From Pteria penguin (taxonomy: Eukaryota; Mollusca; Bivalvia; Pterioida; Pteriidae), in assembly GCA_035048485.1 (NCBI GenBank), contig CM068583.1, positions 64,166,306 through 64,230,305 of the forward strand: DNA of 64,000 nucleotides, given 5' to 3'. The position numbers were made by a program, and so were the translations under genes. Within the stretch, counting starts at the first letter, position 1; the number at the start of each line of letters is the position of its first letter. Positions 34,509 through 47,087 of the stretch are shown here, in pieces. The notes beneath the pieces were generated by a model. It searched no databases. It was given only the letters and a program-made list of their open reading frames with translations, and was not told where the DNA came from.

Positions 34509-36349
34509 TAATTGACACACTGACTCATATATCTTGAAATTGTATATAAATCTATTTTATTCATATTGTTGAAACATATTTGTTCAAGTTACTTATCATA
34601 TCATATCATATCATACCATACTTTAAAAAGTATTGGGGGTATTTAGGAATCACTCTGTCTTTCTGGTTGTTTATTCATTAGAGATTGTCTGTCTGTAAAA
34701 TGCTGGGGTTTTTTAATCTTGTTTGTCCTTTACATAATTACTTATATTTTTAGGGTATGGCTTGACTTTACTCAAGGCCATACCTCAACAGGGCAATATT
34801 TTTATGATCATAATTGATATCCAGGTCATAAAATCTTTTTAGTAGTTTTTCTATACTTCACACAATTTTTATGCATGGCACAAATTTAGACAAGAATAAA
34901 AATCCTAGACAATGAAAAGTAAAGAATATTTGCCCAGGTATAGATGTACAGATCTCCCAGCAACAGTTTGTATATTTTGTCTATTCAGGTTTCTAGTGAT
35001 AAACAAACTAAACTTCTAACTGCAATAAGAAAATGATTTGGTCTTAACTTTGCAGTTACTACATTTGGCAAAAAAAAAGTCAGTTATGATATTGAATCAT
35101 CCTTTTAATCTTTTTAAATCAGATGAAGCATTTCTGAAAGACATCAGTCTAATCACAACAAAAGGTCTTTAGTACTTGTATGCTATAGGCTTGTCCATGA
35201 TACAAATTTCTCAATGTCAAACCTTATTCTAGTACACTTTGACTCCATGGTTGTCTTCTTGCAAGCATTACTTGAATTTGTTTGGAATCTTTAATGCATA
35301 AGTCTTATAGAGAGAATATAGAGGGAAATTTACAGTTTGGCTCAAATAGTGATTATCACCTTTTAATAGGGTCATAAAGGGACAAAAGGGGAAAGTTTAC
35401 ATAAGCCATGGCTTATGTGCTATTTGGTACACACCATTGTCATAACATATTTTGTTTCTTAAGAAGACATTACAGCAGTATTTGGCACAGGGACAAGTGA
35501 GTTATGAAAATGTTATTTTCAGCTGGATATAGGCTTAAATAAGGTATTTTGCATAGAAAAATCTAAGAAACTCAAGTCCAAGGACAATAACTCATGTAAA
35601 GGTTTTGGACAGCATTCCCCTTCCAATATGTACATCTACTTATAGTGTTCTTTCTGTGTACTAAAGATTCATCAAATTCCCCTTAGGGTTTAAGAGGAGT
35701 TGACAAGACAAGATTGTGCGAACTCGAACGACAGCGGTATCGAATTATACGCCGACATTTTATGCGGGCGTATAAAATGGGGGAGGAGCTGTAATTGCTT
35801 GCAACAATTCAGTGACGATACATGGATTAGAGATAAGAAAGACGGACTTCAAATTTTGCCGAACAATTATATGTCGAAGATATATGAAAAAAGGGCATGT
35901 TAACTTAGATGTTTAATGCTCGAATTTCAGTTTTTAACTCCATCTTTTTTATATTCAAGAAATAAATATAACGTGTAAAACTGATCAAAATAAAAAAAAA
36001 AAAACGACAAAAAACAGACCATTTGATTCTCGAAAAGGATAATTTGAGGCCAAGAATCTGAGATTCTCTCTTTTCTCAACTTTAACAAAAATTGCATGAA
36101 AATTTAATGATTTGTTTAAATCTCTCGCGCATGGAGACTGAGAATGCTATTTTCTCACATCAAAATTTTCAGCAAAAATTATCACTGTCAGAGTAAAGGC
36201 CATGATGCATCGATTGGTCATAAAACGCAGTGTGAAGTTAATCCAAGAATTGATAAATGTATCAATGGTGGCCTATACAAGAAATTAAGAATGTATAAAT
36301 AGTTGGCAAGATCAAAAATCTTATTCAGATCCATGTGAAGAGTGAAATA
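34509..36349. other. Intergenic, little recognised
   Basis: There is a short fragment of the tatacccccc-type element near 34630-34660 (gggggtatttaggaatcact then ctgtctttctgg). Otherwise no gene, RNA or clear repeat that I can support. Confidence 0.4.
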
Positions 36350-36675
36350 TTACGACCCGGACAAAATTCCCCACTATATGCACCTTGACCTTGGAAATAT
36401 GATCTTGCTTCAAGGTCATAACTCACTTGAATACTTTCTCATTTTTCAGAAATAGTAATGAAAGCCTTGCAGGCAGTAAAAATTTATGTGACCACGTGTG
36501 GTAGACGTATACGCGGTAGGACGGACATCCCCATACCATAAATTTTGTGAAATATTTCTGAGATCACTGAAAGTCAGGAAAAGGTTGTGGATCGGACAAG
36601 CGGACGAACAGAAGGACATCACCATGTCGTGATATGTCCTTTATACCGACGACCGGGCATACAATAATTTGATGT
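36350..36675. repeat. Probable dispersed-repeat 3' fragment
   Basis: aaggttgtggatcggacaag, cggacgaacagaaggac and ctttataccgacgaccgggc resemble the 3' part of a common mollusc repeat type. Boundaries are uncertain. Confidence 0.35.
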
Positions 36676-36713
36676 GCTTTCAATCCTCTAACAACTCGTA
36701 TAAACAGGGACGT

Positions 36714-37158
36714 CAGGGGCGTAGCTGCCTATACGCCAGCACGCCACGGCGTGTACATCACGGGGGCAAATAATAATAATAATAATAATGTGACTCAAAA
36801 ACATCCATATCATATGACAACTCGTAAGTGTCAAATAAATTTGTGAAAACATTAATCTTCAACTTTCTCAAAATCAAAAAGACTTTAATGTTAAGAGGGA
36901 GATTCAAGTTCAGCTTTTATTGTGTTCGACATATATTCTTCAATATTAAGCGTCATTACTTGACAAAAATAGTTTCAATGTTATCAAGATGTAGTCAAGA
37001 AAGCACGACTTTGCATTGAATTTTACAAAATTTTCTCGGGGGAGACCCTCGAACCCCCACTTGCAAGAGAGGGTGATCCCAGCCCCCTCTCAGAGCTGCG
37101 CGCGCCTCGTGAGAAGCTTTCTTTGCGTGCACATTGAATATTTCTAGCTACGCACCTG
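36714..37158. mobile_element. GGGGCGTAGCT-type TIR element
   Basis: caggggcgtagct at the left pairs with agctacgcacctg at the right. It is 445 bp with no transposase. It contains a Pro-codon-like ccctcgaacccccacttgc stretch typical of such MITEs. Confidence 0.68.
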
Positions 37159-37381
37159 TACGTATATTACACATATTATATACGCCCCTGGTATAAATCA
37201 GATATTTGGACCGAATCATTTTACACTCAACTTGGCCCAAAACACTGTGATTCTGACATGACGTAATTGATTACGAAGTGACAAGTTTAACAGGCAATTA
37301 TTATGGTTTTTTATATAAATACTTGTCTCAAAAAGATGGTAGCACTAGTTTGATATGAAATGATAAAAGTAAACAAGTCAT

Positions 37382-37547
37382 TGGCGGTTGCAACCCCCCT
37401 TTGGTAGGAAAATTTTACCCAAAAAAGGTCATTTTCGACCATTTTAAGGGCTGCAACCGCCCCCTTTCCAGACCGATAGTGCAAAACATTTGTTATGGGA
37501 GACTGCAACCCCTCCTTTCAAAAATTTCTAGATCCGCCTATGCAGGT
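37382..37547. mobile_element. Possible GGCGGAT-type element, degenerate
   Basis: A left end like ttggcggttgcaa and a right end like ctagatccgcctatgca, with three internal copies of a tgcaacc-c(n)-ttt motif. The inverted repeat is weak. Confidence 0.4.
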
Positions 37548-37739
37548 AATGGTATATCTTTTAAATTAATAAAACGAGATCAAATTTGAAGAAGTGATTC
37601 GCAATACCCAATTCGCCTATATCGAAAGTAAAAGGTTTTACTAAATTATTTGAGCCATATAGGCCTTGTTTTTAACTTACAGTCTTCAGATATTTTTCAA
37701 CGTTAAGAGTTGGTGTTTTTTCTATCAAGGACAAACTTA

Positions 37740-38178
37740 CTGCTCGTCGAATTACGAGGACATACAGTTTATGAGCTAATTGCTATTGGTCCATTCTTTA
37801 CAAGTGTTGTACAAACAAAGATACAAATTCTTACTTCCCACTATGTAGGTACCCCTGATCCGAAAGCTGTTTTAGGCCCCAGAGGATATCCTCCTTGACA
37901 CACTTATTTTTCAGAATGTCTGCATAAATTATCACATAGATCAGAGTGATCGAGAAAGGAATCTTAAGAAATGTTTTTGGTTCCGTTTCGAAGTCAAACA
38001 TGGGTGGCGTTTTAACACATCTTTTTGGACTATGTCATTTTGCCTATTTTCAGGTAATGACTTTTTTCAATTTTGGAATAAACTCTCTGAAAAGGCTACT
38101 TCACATCTAATGCTTTCTAAGCTTCTCGTGTCCTCAAGGTGCTCAAGTGAAAGATATAGGTCCATTTGGATCTCGGGT
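37740..38178. mobile_element. Diverged 3' part of the AGCTCACCTGAGC element
   Basis: The 3' end reads gctcaagtgaaagatatagg then tccatttggatctcg, a diverged form of the 31345-31379 end. The interior has ggtacccctgatcc and ggatatcctccttgacacac, like the element body. Confidence 0.6.
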
Positions 38179-38310
38179 TCTAAGTTACTGTCCTCATTTC
38201 GTTAGAGTAGTAGGGGTTGCTTTGAGAGCTTAAAAGGCGATTTATCATACTGTAACGCGACGAATAGGGATCACTGTACAGTGACTCAGCATAGTAGGAG
38301 TTTGACCTTT

Positions 38311-39079
38311 TGCTATGCTCCCCGAAAAATTGCGGGAAAACATATAGTCGCTGTCGTGTCCGTGCGTCTGTCCGTTCGTCCGAGCTCATATCTCCCATAC
38401 CTTTCATCAGAATTTGATCACTTCAAAAATGTTATTTAGGTTAAGGGATTTGGACAAAGGTCTTTCAAGGTCATTTCTGAAAGGTCAAGGTCACGTATTA
38501 ACCGAGACTTAAAATACCATGAAGTGCTTATATCTCCTACACCTTCCATCAGAATTTGATCACACTTCACCAAAATATTAATTAGTTAAAGGCTTTTGGA
38601 CAAAGGTCATATCTACAAGGTCATGGTCATTAATTAACAAGGACTTAAAGTACCATATAGTACTTATATCTCCTATACCTTTCATCAGAATTTGATCATA
38701 CTTCATCAAAATGTTTTAGAGGATGCTTTTGGACAGGTTAAGATCAATGTGAAATTACGACATAGATTATTCGTGACCATTTATGAAAGGTCAAGGCCAC
38801 TCAGAAAATTGAACTTCAGGTATCAAAATAGAACTTGATTTATATAAAAAGAGAATGTTTAAGAAACATATTTGTTAATATGGGACTAATCAGACTATTG
38901 TTGTTTTTGGCATACACCATAACAGCTACATATATATCCTATGCCCCTTCCATTAATCAGTCATTTGTTAACTCGTCCATCAGTTTTACTGATTTTTGTA
39001 TATGAACTGAGTCATCAATTTCCTGCATTATAACTGCCGCTTGGGGAGCATCCATCAGTTTCACTGATACTCTTGTTTT
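38311..39079. mobile_element. ATGCTCCCC-type TIR element with ~140-bp internal repeats
   Basis: The left end atgctccccg is inverted at the right end (ttggggagcat). The internal phrase ccatcagaatttgatca recurs near 38405, 38547 and 38683 together with aaggtcaaggtca. The ending ccatcagtttcactgatact then cttgtttt is a type I associate with molluscs. Confidence 0.72.
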
Positions 39080-41977
39080 GTGATAATTTTGCAACCATCA
39101 GCTATAGATCCTTTCTTGATTACTTGGGGACTTTTGGTTGTCACCACTGTATTCGCGAAATAACGTAAGAGACATTAAGTTTTCTACTACGTCCAAACTT
39201 TTACTGGGAAAGTTGTTGACCACATCTTCCTCCACATATTAACCCTCTACCAGTTTGTTGGAGAGAGTTTTCCCTATTTCCTTTCCGTCTGTCTGTTCAT
39301 CGTTCACATATAAAACGGCTTCCATATGATAACTGAAGAGTCATGCATGAAATTAAAAACCGGTTTGAATGTACATACTTCGTTATGAGGAGGGGAAGAT
39401 GCCTATTTTTTCATGTATGTTACAAGGTATTAGTCAAGGTCACAGCATCTGAAATTAGAATGAAAATAGGATAAATCATGGTTTCTGTATAACTAAAGAA
39501 TTGTACATCAGGATGAAAACTGATTTGGATATGTCCTTAGTTATGAAGAGAATAATTTGCCTTTTGATTTAAGATAAAAAAAAAATTAAGGCATCTCAAC
39601 ATAAGACTGAAAATAAAGTAAAGTAGTTGATAACTCCATTACCATAGATCAGAATCCAATCCTATGAATTCTGAGGTCATGTTTACAATTCAAATTCAAA
39701 CAGAATGCATGGGGAGTATTTCCTTATGCCCTTAATTAGGTTCTCTGGAGTTTTGTCTTTTGTGATACAGTTAGTATGGTATTTGGGATTGTAAAGGAAA
39801 GCAATGATCAAATTCAAGTTATGTAATGGTTGGTCTGAGTTATGCAGAATCCTCCATAGTATCTTATACAATTTGCTGGAACCGGTAGGGGGCGTCTTCA
39901 GAATACACTCGGAATGCTTGTTCAAAGTCAAAGTGCAAAATAGAAATAAAGCAAGAGAAGAAAATGTAGTTGTTAATTTCAAGCAGGAATTTATACTGTG
40001 TTACCTGTACAAGTATGCATAATATTACAAACACTTTTTTCCTCACAAAATATACAATAGGTCAAGGGGTTACTGTTCTTGATTTAATGAAGTAAACCTT
40101 CTCATCTCTTGCTACTTTATGACACCAAATAAGTTTTTATTTTACGAAGGATTGACGCCCTCGGTTTTATAATTAAGCGCAGTCAAAAATGTAAATTTTT
40201 CTCAGTTCTATGCTTCCACAAACTTTTCAAATAGAACAAAATGTTCCCACCTATAATTGTCAACAGGTGTACGTAACACGCAGCAATGGCGGATCTAAGA
40301 TCATTAAAAGGGAGACGAGGGGTAAAGCAAATTTTACACGATCAATTTTGGGAAAAACTGGTTTATAAGTTCTAAATCTGACGCTGCTGAGTGGATGTTG
40401 GTGTCGTCTTGTATCTGATTTCGAGAAGGTTATAGTAGAAAAAATTGCAATATGTTGATGAAAACGTTCATTTACGTACGTGAAGTAGTCATGACTAAGA
40501 ATGTGATCACATCTTTCCTTACAGATCTATTCAGAAATAGTGATTGAACATTTGTAGAGACAGATGTTTATAAACTAACGCTGCTTATATATCGGCACAG
40601 TTTCTGATTTAAAGTGTAATACGAGTAAGAAAGGCACACCTTTCAGACAGACGTGGCACGTGCTCCTACAATTAATGAAAGAAAGGTGTAATTGTCGTAT
40701 CACAGAATAGGTGGGCCTCTCCCAAAGCATTTAAAAGTCTTTATAAACCTAAATGCAAGTATTAATATATTACACTTGATGATCATATAAATACTCCCAA
40801 TTAAATCACGTACGGGGGTTAGTCTATTTCTGACCTTTCCATGGATTGACTGATTTATAGTTGGATTTCGCCAACTCTCTAAGGCAATCTGAAAAAAATA
40901 ACGACATCATGCAATTCTCAATCAAAATCTAGTAAACACAAACAACAAAACTAAAGCGCATTCATACTAGTGTGTAAATGTTCTGCGAAAATTGGGGGAT
41001 TGGGCACAAACCCATGTGTCTTCACTCTATCCACCTCTCCCTTATCATATACTCACCTGTACAATCATTATTTTAACACAAGGGTTGCTTCTCGTCCATA
41101 TTTAATGGAAGATAAACGTCTGTAAGAAATAAATACATTGTGATGTAGCATATGGTCATACCCAAGCACTGTAAACATGTTTCTTCGCCAGCATTTTATT
41201 GCCGAGATACTCACCAAAACGTTTCTCTCGCGAAAACAAAGTGCCATGAATATTTAATTTTTAAGTTATTAGGCGAAGCATGCAATATTCCAGCACAATT
41301 TGATACAAGAGGGCGTCAAAATCTACGAAAAGGCAGGAACACCCGGGCCGCCCTGGAGCTCACGATGTGTCCTGGGCAAAACTGTAGTGGGGGTCCAGGG
41401 GCGAAACCATAAGAAGCTCCTATGTTTTCGCGAATTTCAAGGTGAATAGTAATATCAAACTATTATATTTTATGCCGTAATTCCTTAAAAAATGTCAATG
41501 TGCATTACTCTGTCAAATATATTTGAAATGCACTGCGATCAACAGATAATACAAAATGTCTTGGCAGATTGACAACACTCATCACTTTAAATTTTCCATG
41601 AAAAAAAAACTTCACAGGGAAAAGACAGAAAGAGTGATGGGAATGAATAATTAGGGATATCAAGTATATACTATAAAGTTTTACTCTCCCACTTACAGTT
41701 AACTCACTTTTCACAGCTGTATCAGTATAATATCAAATATCAGTAATTAAAATAATAATAATAATAATAATGATAATAATAAGGGGGAGGTGCTTTTAAA
41801 TTCGCCGTTCAAGAACAATTTTGTCGCGAAAATCAAACGCCACGAATTAGTTACGGATATTAAATATACAAGATCAACGTCGCGATAATAATAATAATAA
41901 AAAACAATACAGTATTGATACATGCTAAATATCCATGCCCCGCCCATTGAGATACGCGTTAAACCATTCAATAGTCA
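39080..41977. other. Intergenic, scattered old repeats only
   Basis: A fragment near 40284 begins aatggcggatctaag, like the small TIR elements. A (AAT)n tract lies at 41750-41780 and another at 41885-41900. The string tcgcgaaaa...gcca(c/t)gaat occurs near 41228 and 41824. No gene supported. Confidence 0.4.
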
Positions 41978-41984
41978 ATATACA

Positions 41985-42355
41985 AGGTAACAGTTGATTG
42001 ACTGATTATTGTTTACGTCACTCCACGACAATTTTACTTATGTCTTTTTCTAACTTTAAATTTTTGTTATTTAAAGTGAATAGTCATGTGCTCACTTTAA
42101 ATAACAAAAATTTAAAGTTAGAAAAAGACACTTGTATGATGACGGAATTTGCCTGATGTTCTCGCATTGCATTGAAATTTATATCTTTGGCACTGCCCCA
42201 CCCGAAGCAATGAGCGATCGTTTACGTGTCTGGCCTACCGTGATATGGGTTATCGGTTTTTATTGTCTTATCAGAAAGACAGGAACCACAGCAAGTGTCG
42301 AACCCGGGACCTCTCGGTCATGAGGAAATCACCTCCCTCACTGAGTTACATTGGC
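41985..42355 (-). mobile_element. tRNA-derived SINE (type 2) carrying a hairpin insertion
   Basis: Read on the minus strand, the tRNA-like head has a B-box-like gaggtcccgggttcgac and the body includes gtggagtgacgtaaac. The same organisation occurs at 57747-58016. Between body segments an extra perfect hairpin (42042-42129) is present that the other copy lacks. Confidence 0.7.
42042..42129. repeat. Perfect 38-bp-arm hairpin
   Basis: 42042-42079 is exactly complementary to 42092-42129, with a 12-nt loop. It interrupts a SINE between acttat and acttgtat, which may be a worn target duplication. Confidence 0.93.
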
Positions 42356-43319
42356 TTCAGTAACAATTGAGGAACGTTTCAATCAACATTCATTGTCATA
42401 ATATCAAAATTAAGTTATTTCAAGAAATTAATTTTATGCCAATGCGTGACAAAAATATAGATAACCTGCATCGGCGTTTGATGAATTGTCGAAATGTTTA
42501 AAATATAGGGGATGCAACTTAAATGCTTGATTTCGATACTAAGACAGTGAAGTCTACCTTTTCATCTATTTATACTGAAGGTTTATAATTTTCCCGAGGG
42601 CAGTTGCATACATTATCCTTGTCGTAGCATGGGCAGAGGACTTGGAGGGCAAGTGATTAATACAAAGTCATTTCCAAGTTGAAGGAATTATTTCCAAAAG
42701 TGAAAAGGTTGGTTCATCTTCTTATTTAACATATTATTGATTAGGGAAAATGCTTTCTATAGATTTAAATAACTTTGTAGAATGTTTTCTTTCGCAATCA
42801 AATTTTTAGTATATATTAGATATTTTAATAGATTAAATTGTAATGAAATGTAAACGATAACTTCTCGTTAGTCCAGTAGCGGATAGTATATTATTCTTAT
42901 ATCTTTGATGTAACTGTGACACGGACATGACTTTGACAAAGAGTCGGACCTGATGAGTAAGGTACTGATCAATGATGTCAGAAATTTTGAACTTTAATTT
43001 TGTTTCGTTGTTATATATAGATTGTTATAGATAGTTTTAAAACTCTTTATAAAACTTTAAAACTTTATATATATATATATATATTTGTATATTGTATATA
43101 TATATTGATGTGTATTTTTTGATATATGTATGTATAAATAGGATTCTATATGACTATGTGTAACTTATAAGGACCCGTTTCGTCTGAAGGAAACTGTGCT
43201 TAAGCAGGTATCTCGCACCCATTTGGTTACAAGCTTATACTTAAAATGATTCCTACAGATTTCATACGTTATGCTTTGTTGACTGAAAACGTGAGAACAA
43301 TGGACCTTCACACTGCACA

Positions 43320-43560
43320 CTACCACCAAGAACGTCTGCACAGGATGACACTCTGGTTAGCCTCTACACTGTGTAGCATGACGTACTCCAATTTAGCGGA
43401 GGGATACGGGTGTATACCAATTTGATGATGTTTTTTTCTCTGATACATGCCCACACTGACTGTCTGATAATGCAAACGTCTGTTCACGTTATTCCGTTGA
43501 AATGTTCCTGACCTTGAAATATTTCTGTCTCGCACATTGTACTCGAGTCTACAATACTTG
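43320..43560 (-). CDS. Possible terminal exon of an unrecognised gene
   Basis: On the minus strand, a T-rich tract ending in ttcacag (near 43570) is followed by about 80 open codons ending CRRSWW-stop at 43320. The peptide is Arg/His/Tyr-rich (RDRNISRSGTFQRNNVNRRL) and I recognise no family. No partner exon or polyadenylation signal was found. It could be a chance open frame. Confidence 0.2.
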
Positions 43561-44242
43561 AATGTGCTGTGAAGACAAAGAAAAATTGATTTAATAACAA
43601 ATTATAGTGTTACGTGTTACATGACAATTCAAAATGCAAAACAAAAATATGATTTCTTGTTCTTTTCCGCTATTTATTCAAAATATTAAGAAAAGGTGCT
43701 GAAAATATTGCATGATACATTTATGTTGTAACACGTTGTGAAATGGATGTCTACTCCATTGTAGAAACAAACTATATGTTAATTGGTTAATTTTTCATGA
43801 CACATTGTATACGGAACAATTGTCATGAGATATGTACTTTATTCAAGATTTTTCACCTTTAGGCAATATTTTACTAAGTCCAAGTTCATATGTAAATTTG
43901 CATTTTACGTTATAAAAAGTACGTATTCAATTTGTATCAATGTGTAAACTTACAAAAGCGAGGAGGCATCTTCACATTGTGATAAAATAAATTAAAAAAC
44001 ACCTAACAATACAAAACAAAAGAAGAAAAAACAAACAAGCAAAACAATCCCCTAAAATGTGTTTAATATTCGAAAAAAGCCATTTCATTGGATAATTTAC
44101 CTTTAGATATTAAGTAGTGTTTACTGCTTTCATCTAGCGGCTTTTGTCAAGGTTTGGACGAGGGAATCACAAAGCCCGTCTATTTACCGTGACGTAGTAA
44201 TAAGTAATAATGACCTTTTTCACAAAGCCTTGACATTGTGAA

Positions 44243-44378
44243 CAGTGGCGGATTTAGAGGGGGCCAGCTCCCCCTCCCCCTTTTCGCCACATATTTGTTA
44301 CTAAAAATCCAGATTTGGAACCAAAAACAGCTGAGTAGATGTGGGCCCCCCTTTTCGGAAATCCTGGATCCGCCAGTG
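44243..44378. mobile_element. GTGGCGGAT-type small TIR element
   Basis: cagtggcggatttag at the left and ctggatccgccagtg at the right are inverted. It is 136 bp with ggggcc...ccccc-rich inner parts. It is related in design to the elements at 15690 and 26589. Confidence 0.75.
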
Positions 44379-45164
44379 GTGGAGTTGACTTTTAATGAAT
44401 TGGGCGTTGTATGTGGACTAATTATGTGCAAACCGAAATCACACTGACATTACTGTGGTATCACTGTATTATTTGGTATTTAGATCATTGTACTACACAT
44501 TTTGGTTTATTCGCCTTAATTTAGCGAGAAAGTGCCCATGCATACATCTTGGAAAGTCAGGCTACATCGAATGTAAAGAATATACGCATTTCCTAAATAA
44601 CATATAAGCAATGATGTTCTTATAATTAAATGTCAAACTGTTTCCTTCCAAGATCCACGATATAACAGTTTAAAGTAGTACTTCTGTACTATAAGCTTAC
44701 CTATTTATAATGCATTGAAAATGCCATAGCGGCAAACAATGCGAGACACCGTGGTGTAGCACTATCACATAACGATTTTATAGAATACTTACAAATATCA
44801 ATTGGTTTCAAGATTTTATTTTAATTATGTGTTGTGACTTTGAGGCTATTCTGTCTTTTAGTGTAGACATTTTTGTATATTTTTATATCTTAAAATACAT
44901 TAAGAAATGACGACACGCCCAAAGACAGTTTACAAAATTAATTATATCAGTCGACAACTATGAATAAAAGTTGAACCACAATCTCTCCATACCATGTATC
45001 TCTACGAATTTAGTGCTTTTTGACGTGCTCAGGTACTGTAACACACGGACGCTTCTTTTCAGACATGACGATTTATCATTTTGTCTTTATTTTTGGTATA
45101 AATAAAGGTCAAATGCTTACCAAAAGAGGCAACTTAATATTTGACGGAGTTCGTCTAATTCGTG

Positions 45165-45280
45165 GAGATAAGAAGTCTCGAGATTTATTCTTTGTAGTTG
45201 TGAGATAAGAAGTCTCGAGATTTATTCTTTGTAGTTGTGAGATAAGAAGTCTCGAGATTTTATTCTTTGTAGTGAGATAA
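45165..45280. repeat. 37-bp direct repeat (3 copies)
   Basis: gagataagaagtctcgagat plus ttattctttgtagttgt starts at 45165, 45202 and 45239. The last copy has one extra t and is truncated. Confidence 0.92.
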
Positions 45281-45427
45281 CGGTTTGTATAAGTACATTA
45301 TTTGGTCACTGTATGCTAGAAGTTAAATCATGTACATGGTAAGTGAATAGTGGTACACGTCACGGTTTGACTGTTTTATTCTCTAGTATTTTATAGGACT
45401 TTTTGGTTAAGTCTTTATTTCTTAAAG

Positions 45428-45601
45428 GTTGGTTGGTTGGTTGTTTGGTGTTTTACGTCGCTTTCAACAATTTTTCAGTTATATCGCGACATGGTCGCAG
45501 GAGGTAACCAACCTCTTAAACATAGTAGCGCTATCCGAGAATCGAACCCGGATCGTCGGCGCTGTAAGCCAAGCGCTTAACCACTACACCAAGCCTGTCC
45601 C
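45428..45601 (-). mobile_element. tRNA-derived SINE (type 1), copy 1, with 11-bp TSD
   Basis: On the minus strand it starts with a tRNA-like head: A box tggtgtagtggttaagcgc, B box gggttcgattc. It ends in an (AACC)n-type tail (ggttggttggttgg on the + strand). The 11-bp duplication ttcttaaaggt flanks it (45419-45429 and 45602-45612), direct evidence of retrotransposition. Confidence 0.9.
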
Positions 45602-46279
45602 TTCTTAAAGGTAATTCTGCCTATTAAAAACTACTAACAAGAAGTTAGTGATATTTGGCATGGTACATATCGAATTTATACTGAATTCAATTCCGAAAAG
45701 AAAATAAGGGGTCACCGTGCATCTCTTCAGGAAATCAGCCGCGCCATCTAAGGGGAACAATAAGAAAATCATTTTGGAGCATTTTTCCTCTGTCTTCGAA
45801 TTGCTGAAATATTTCAGTTGATTTATTTTAGATTTCGCAATATTTTTTGGGTATGATGTTCATCAGTTATATTACAATCATTATTATAATTTCTATTAAT
45901 GAAATTTTTGAGAAATACGAATTTTTGCGGATTTTCACGTAAATTCGTATCTGGTGGCATTTGTTCAGAATTGTATTTTGAAAAAACTGCTGACAAGAAA
46001 TTCATGGGCGTGTACATGATTGATGCTGAAGTCTGTCCGCTACCGTAAATGCAAAGACAAATTGGGGCGATTATGTTGAACCAGTGCGGACACGAAAAAG
46101 GACTTCATTATACGTTAAAACATTGTCATTGTTAGGTGATATACATTGTATATAGATATACAGTCATTTATTAAAAAAACTGATAAAAATGTTCAAGCAA
46201 CAAAGTACTTGGTGGTGTATAATCTAAGCCGTTTGACCGACCCTGATTATTATTAATGTATATACGCCAAGTAAAAAGT

Positions 46280-46385
46280 CGTGGAAACCCCGCCGACTTC
46301 GAGTGCTATTCGGGCTGCACTGGATGACTCCTTACGTCTTAAGCATAGACTGCATCCAACGGTCTTTACCACTGCGCCACATAGA
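46280..46385 (-). repeat. tRNA-like repeat remnant
   Basis: On the minus strand, tggcgcagtggtaaagac resembles an A box. The B box is not clear. Probably an old SINE head rather than a functional tRNA gene. Confidence 0.35.
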
Positions 46386-46569
46386 CAGTCCATATGACGG
46401 TGAAAGTGACCACTATAATACATGGTTTTTCATTTTCACTTGATCATTTTGCAATGATAAGCTTTTATAATTTGTACTTCCTGTTTAGAGTGATTTAATC
46501 GTAAAACACAGTGATTCAGAAACACGCATGTCTCCTGTGGTAGCTATGATAGTATTAAGGTGTGATTAC

Positions 46570-46633
46570 AAAAAAAAAAAAAAAAAAAACCAAAACAAAA
46601 AACAACAACAAAAAAAAAAAAAAAAAAAAAAAA
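46570..46633. repeat. Poly-A / (CAAAA)n low-complexity tract
   Basis: Long A runs separated by cc or c. Frames in both directions through it are artefacts. Confidence 0.9.
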
Positions 46634-46679
46634 CCCAGTCAAGTTCAAAGACAGGACAGAAGGGCGGACAGATACCGGA

Positions 46680-47020
46680 CAAACTGAACTTCGTAAGCGT
46701 CGTCGACAAATTGCTGTTTTGGAGTTGATGTCAAAACTTGGGTGTGATTTCATCTTCTATTGCTGGCAGTGGACTTTGAAGGTGTTAACTTTGTTCAGCA
46801 TTCCGCACTCGCATAGGATATACAACATAGATGCTAGGCTACTCCTTGTTTCGTGCACGGTTCTAGTGAGCGTCAACTTATTACAGCTATCGCACCCTTC
46901 GACCAGTCGTTTCATAACATCAATGGGCTCTATTATTCGCCGTTTGCCTTCAATCCATGGCAGTTTAACAGTTTGTTTGGATATGACATGTCTCCGTTTC
47001 GTGTTTTTCTTGTTAGGCAA
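46680..47020 (-). pseudogene. Mutator-like transposase-domain fragment
   Basis: On the minus strand, 47020-46757 encodes IEPIDVMKRLVEGCDSCNKL, RSSLASMLYILCECGMLNKV and TFKVH. After a stop it continues with PSFDINSKTAI. This matches the order G-R-R-I-V-x-x-x-x-L-x-x-G-C-x-x-C...L-Y-V-x-C-x-x-C...F-D-V-N-x-K of the Mutator-like transposase domain seen in many invertebrate multi-copy proteins (from memory). In-frame stops and lack of the rest mark it as dead. Confidence 0.55.
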
Positions 47021-47087
47021 ATGTTTCTATCGGCATATAACAGCCTTTGTTTTCGTTTGGACTTGAAGAGGCGTCCTTTGCCCTTTG

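Noticed and set aside
38180..38407. 75-codon minus-strand frame with Ser/Tyr-rich peptide
   Set aside because: It spans the border of a dispersed element, has no family resemblance and no splice support.
46528..46753. Lys-rich and Phe-rich frames
   Set aside because: They arise from the poly-A/CAAAA tract on opposite strands.
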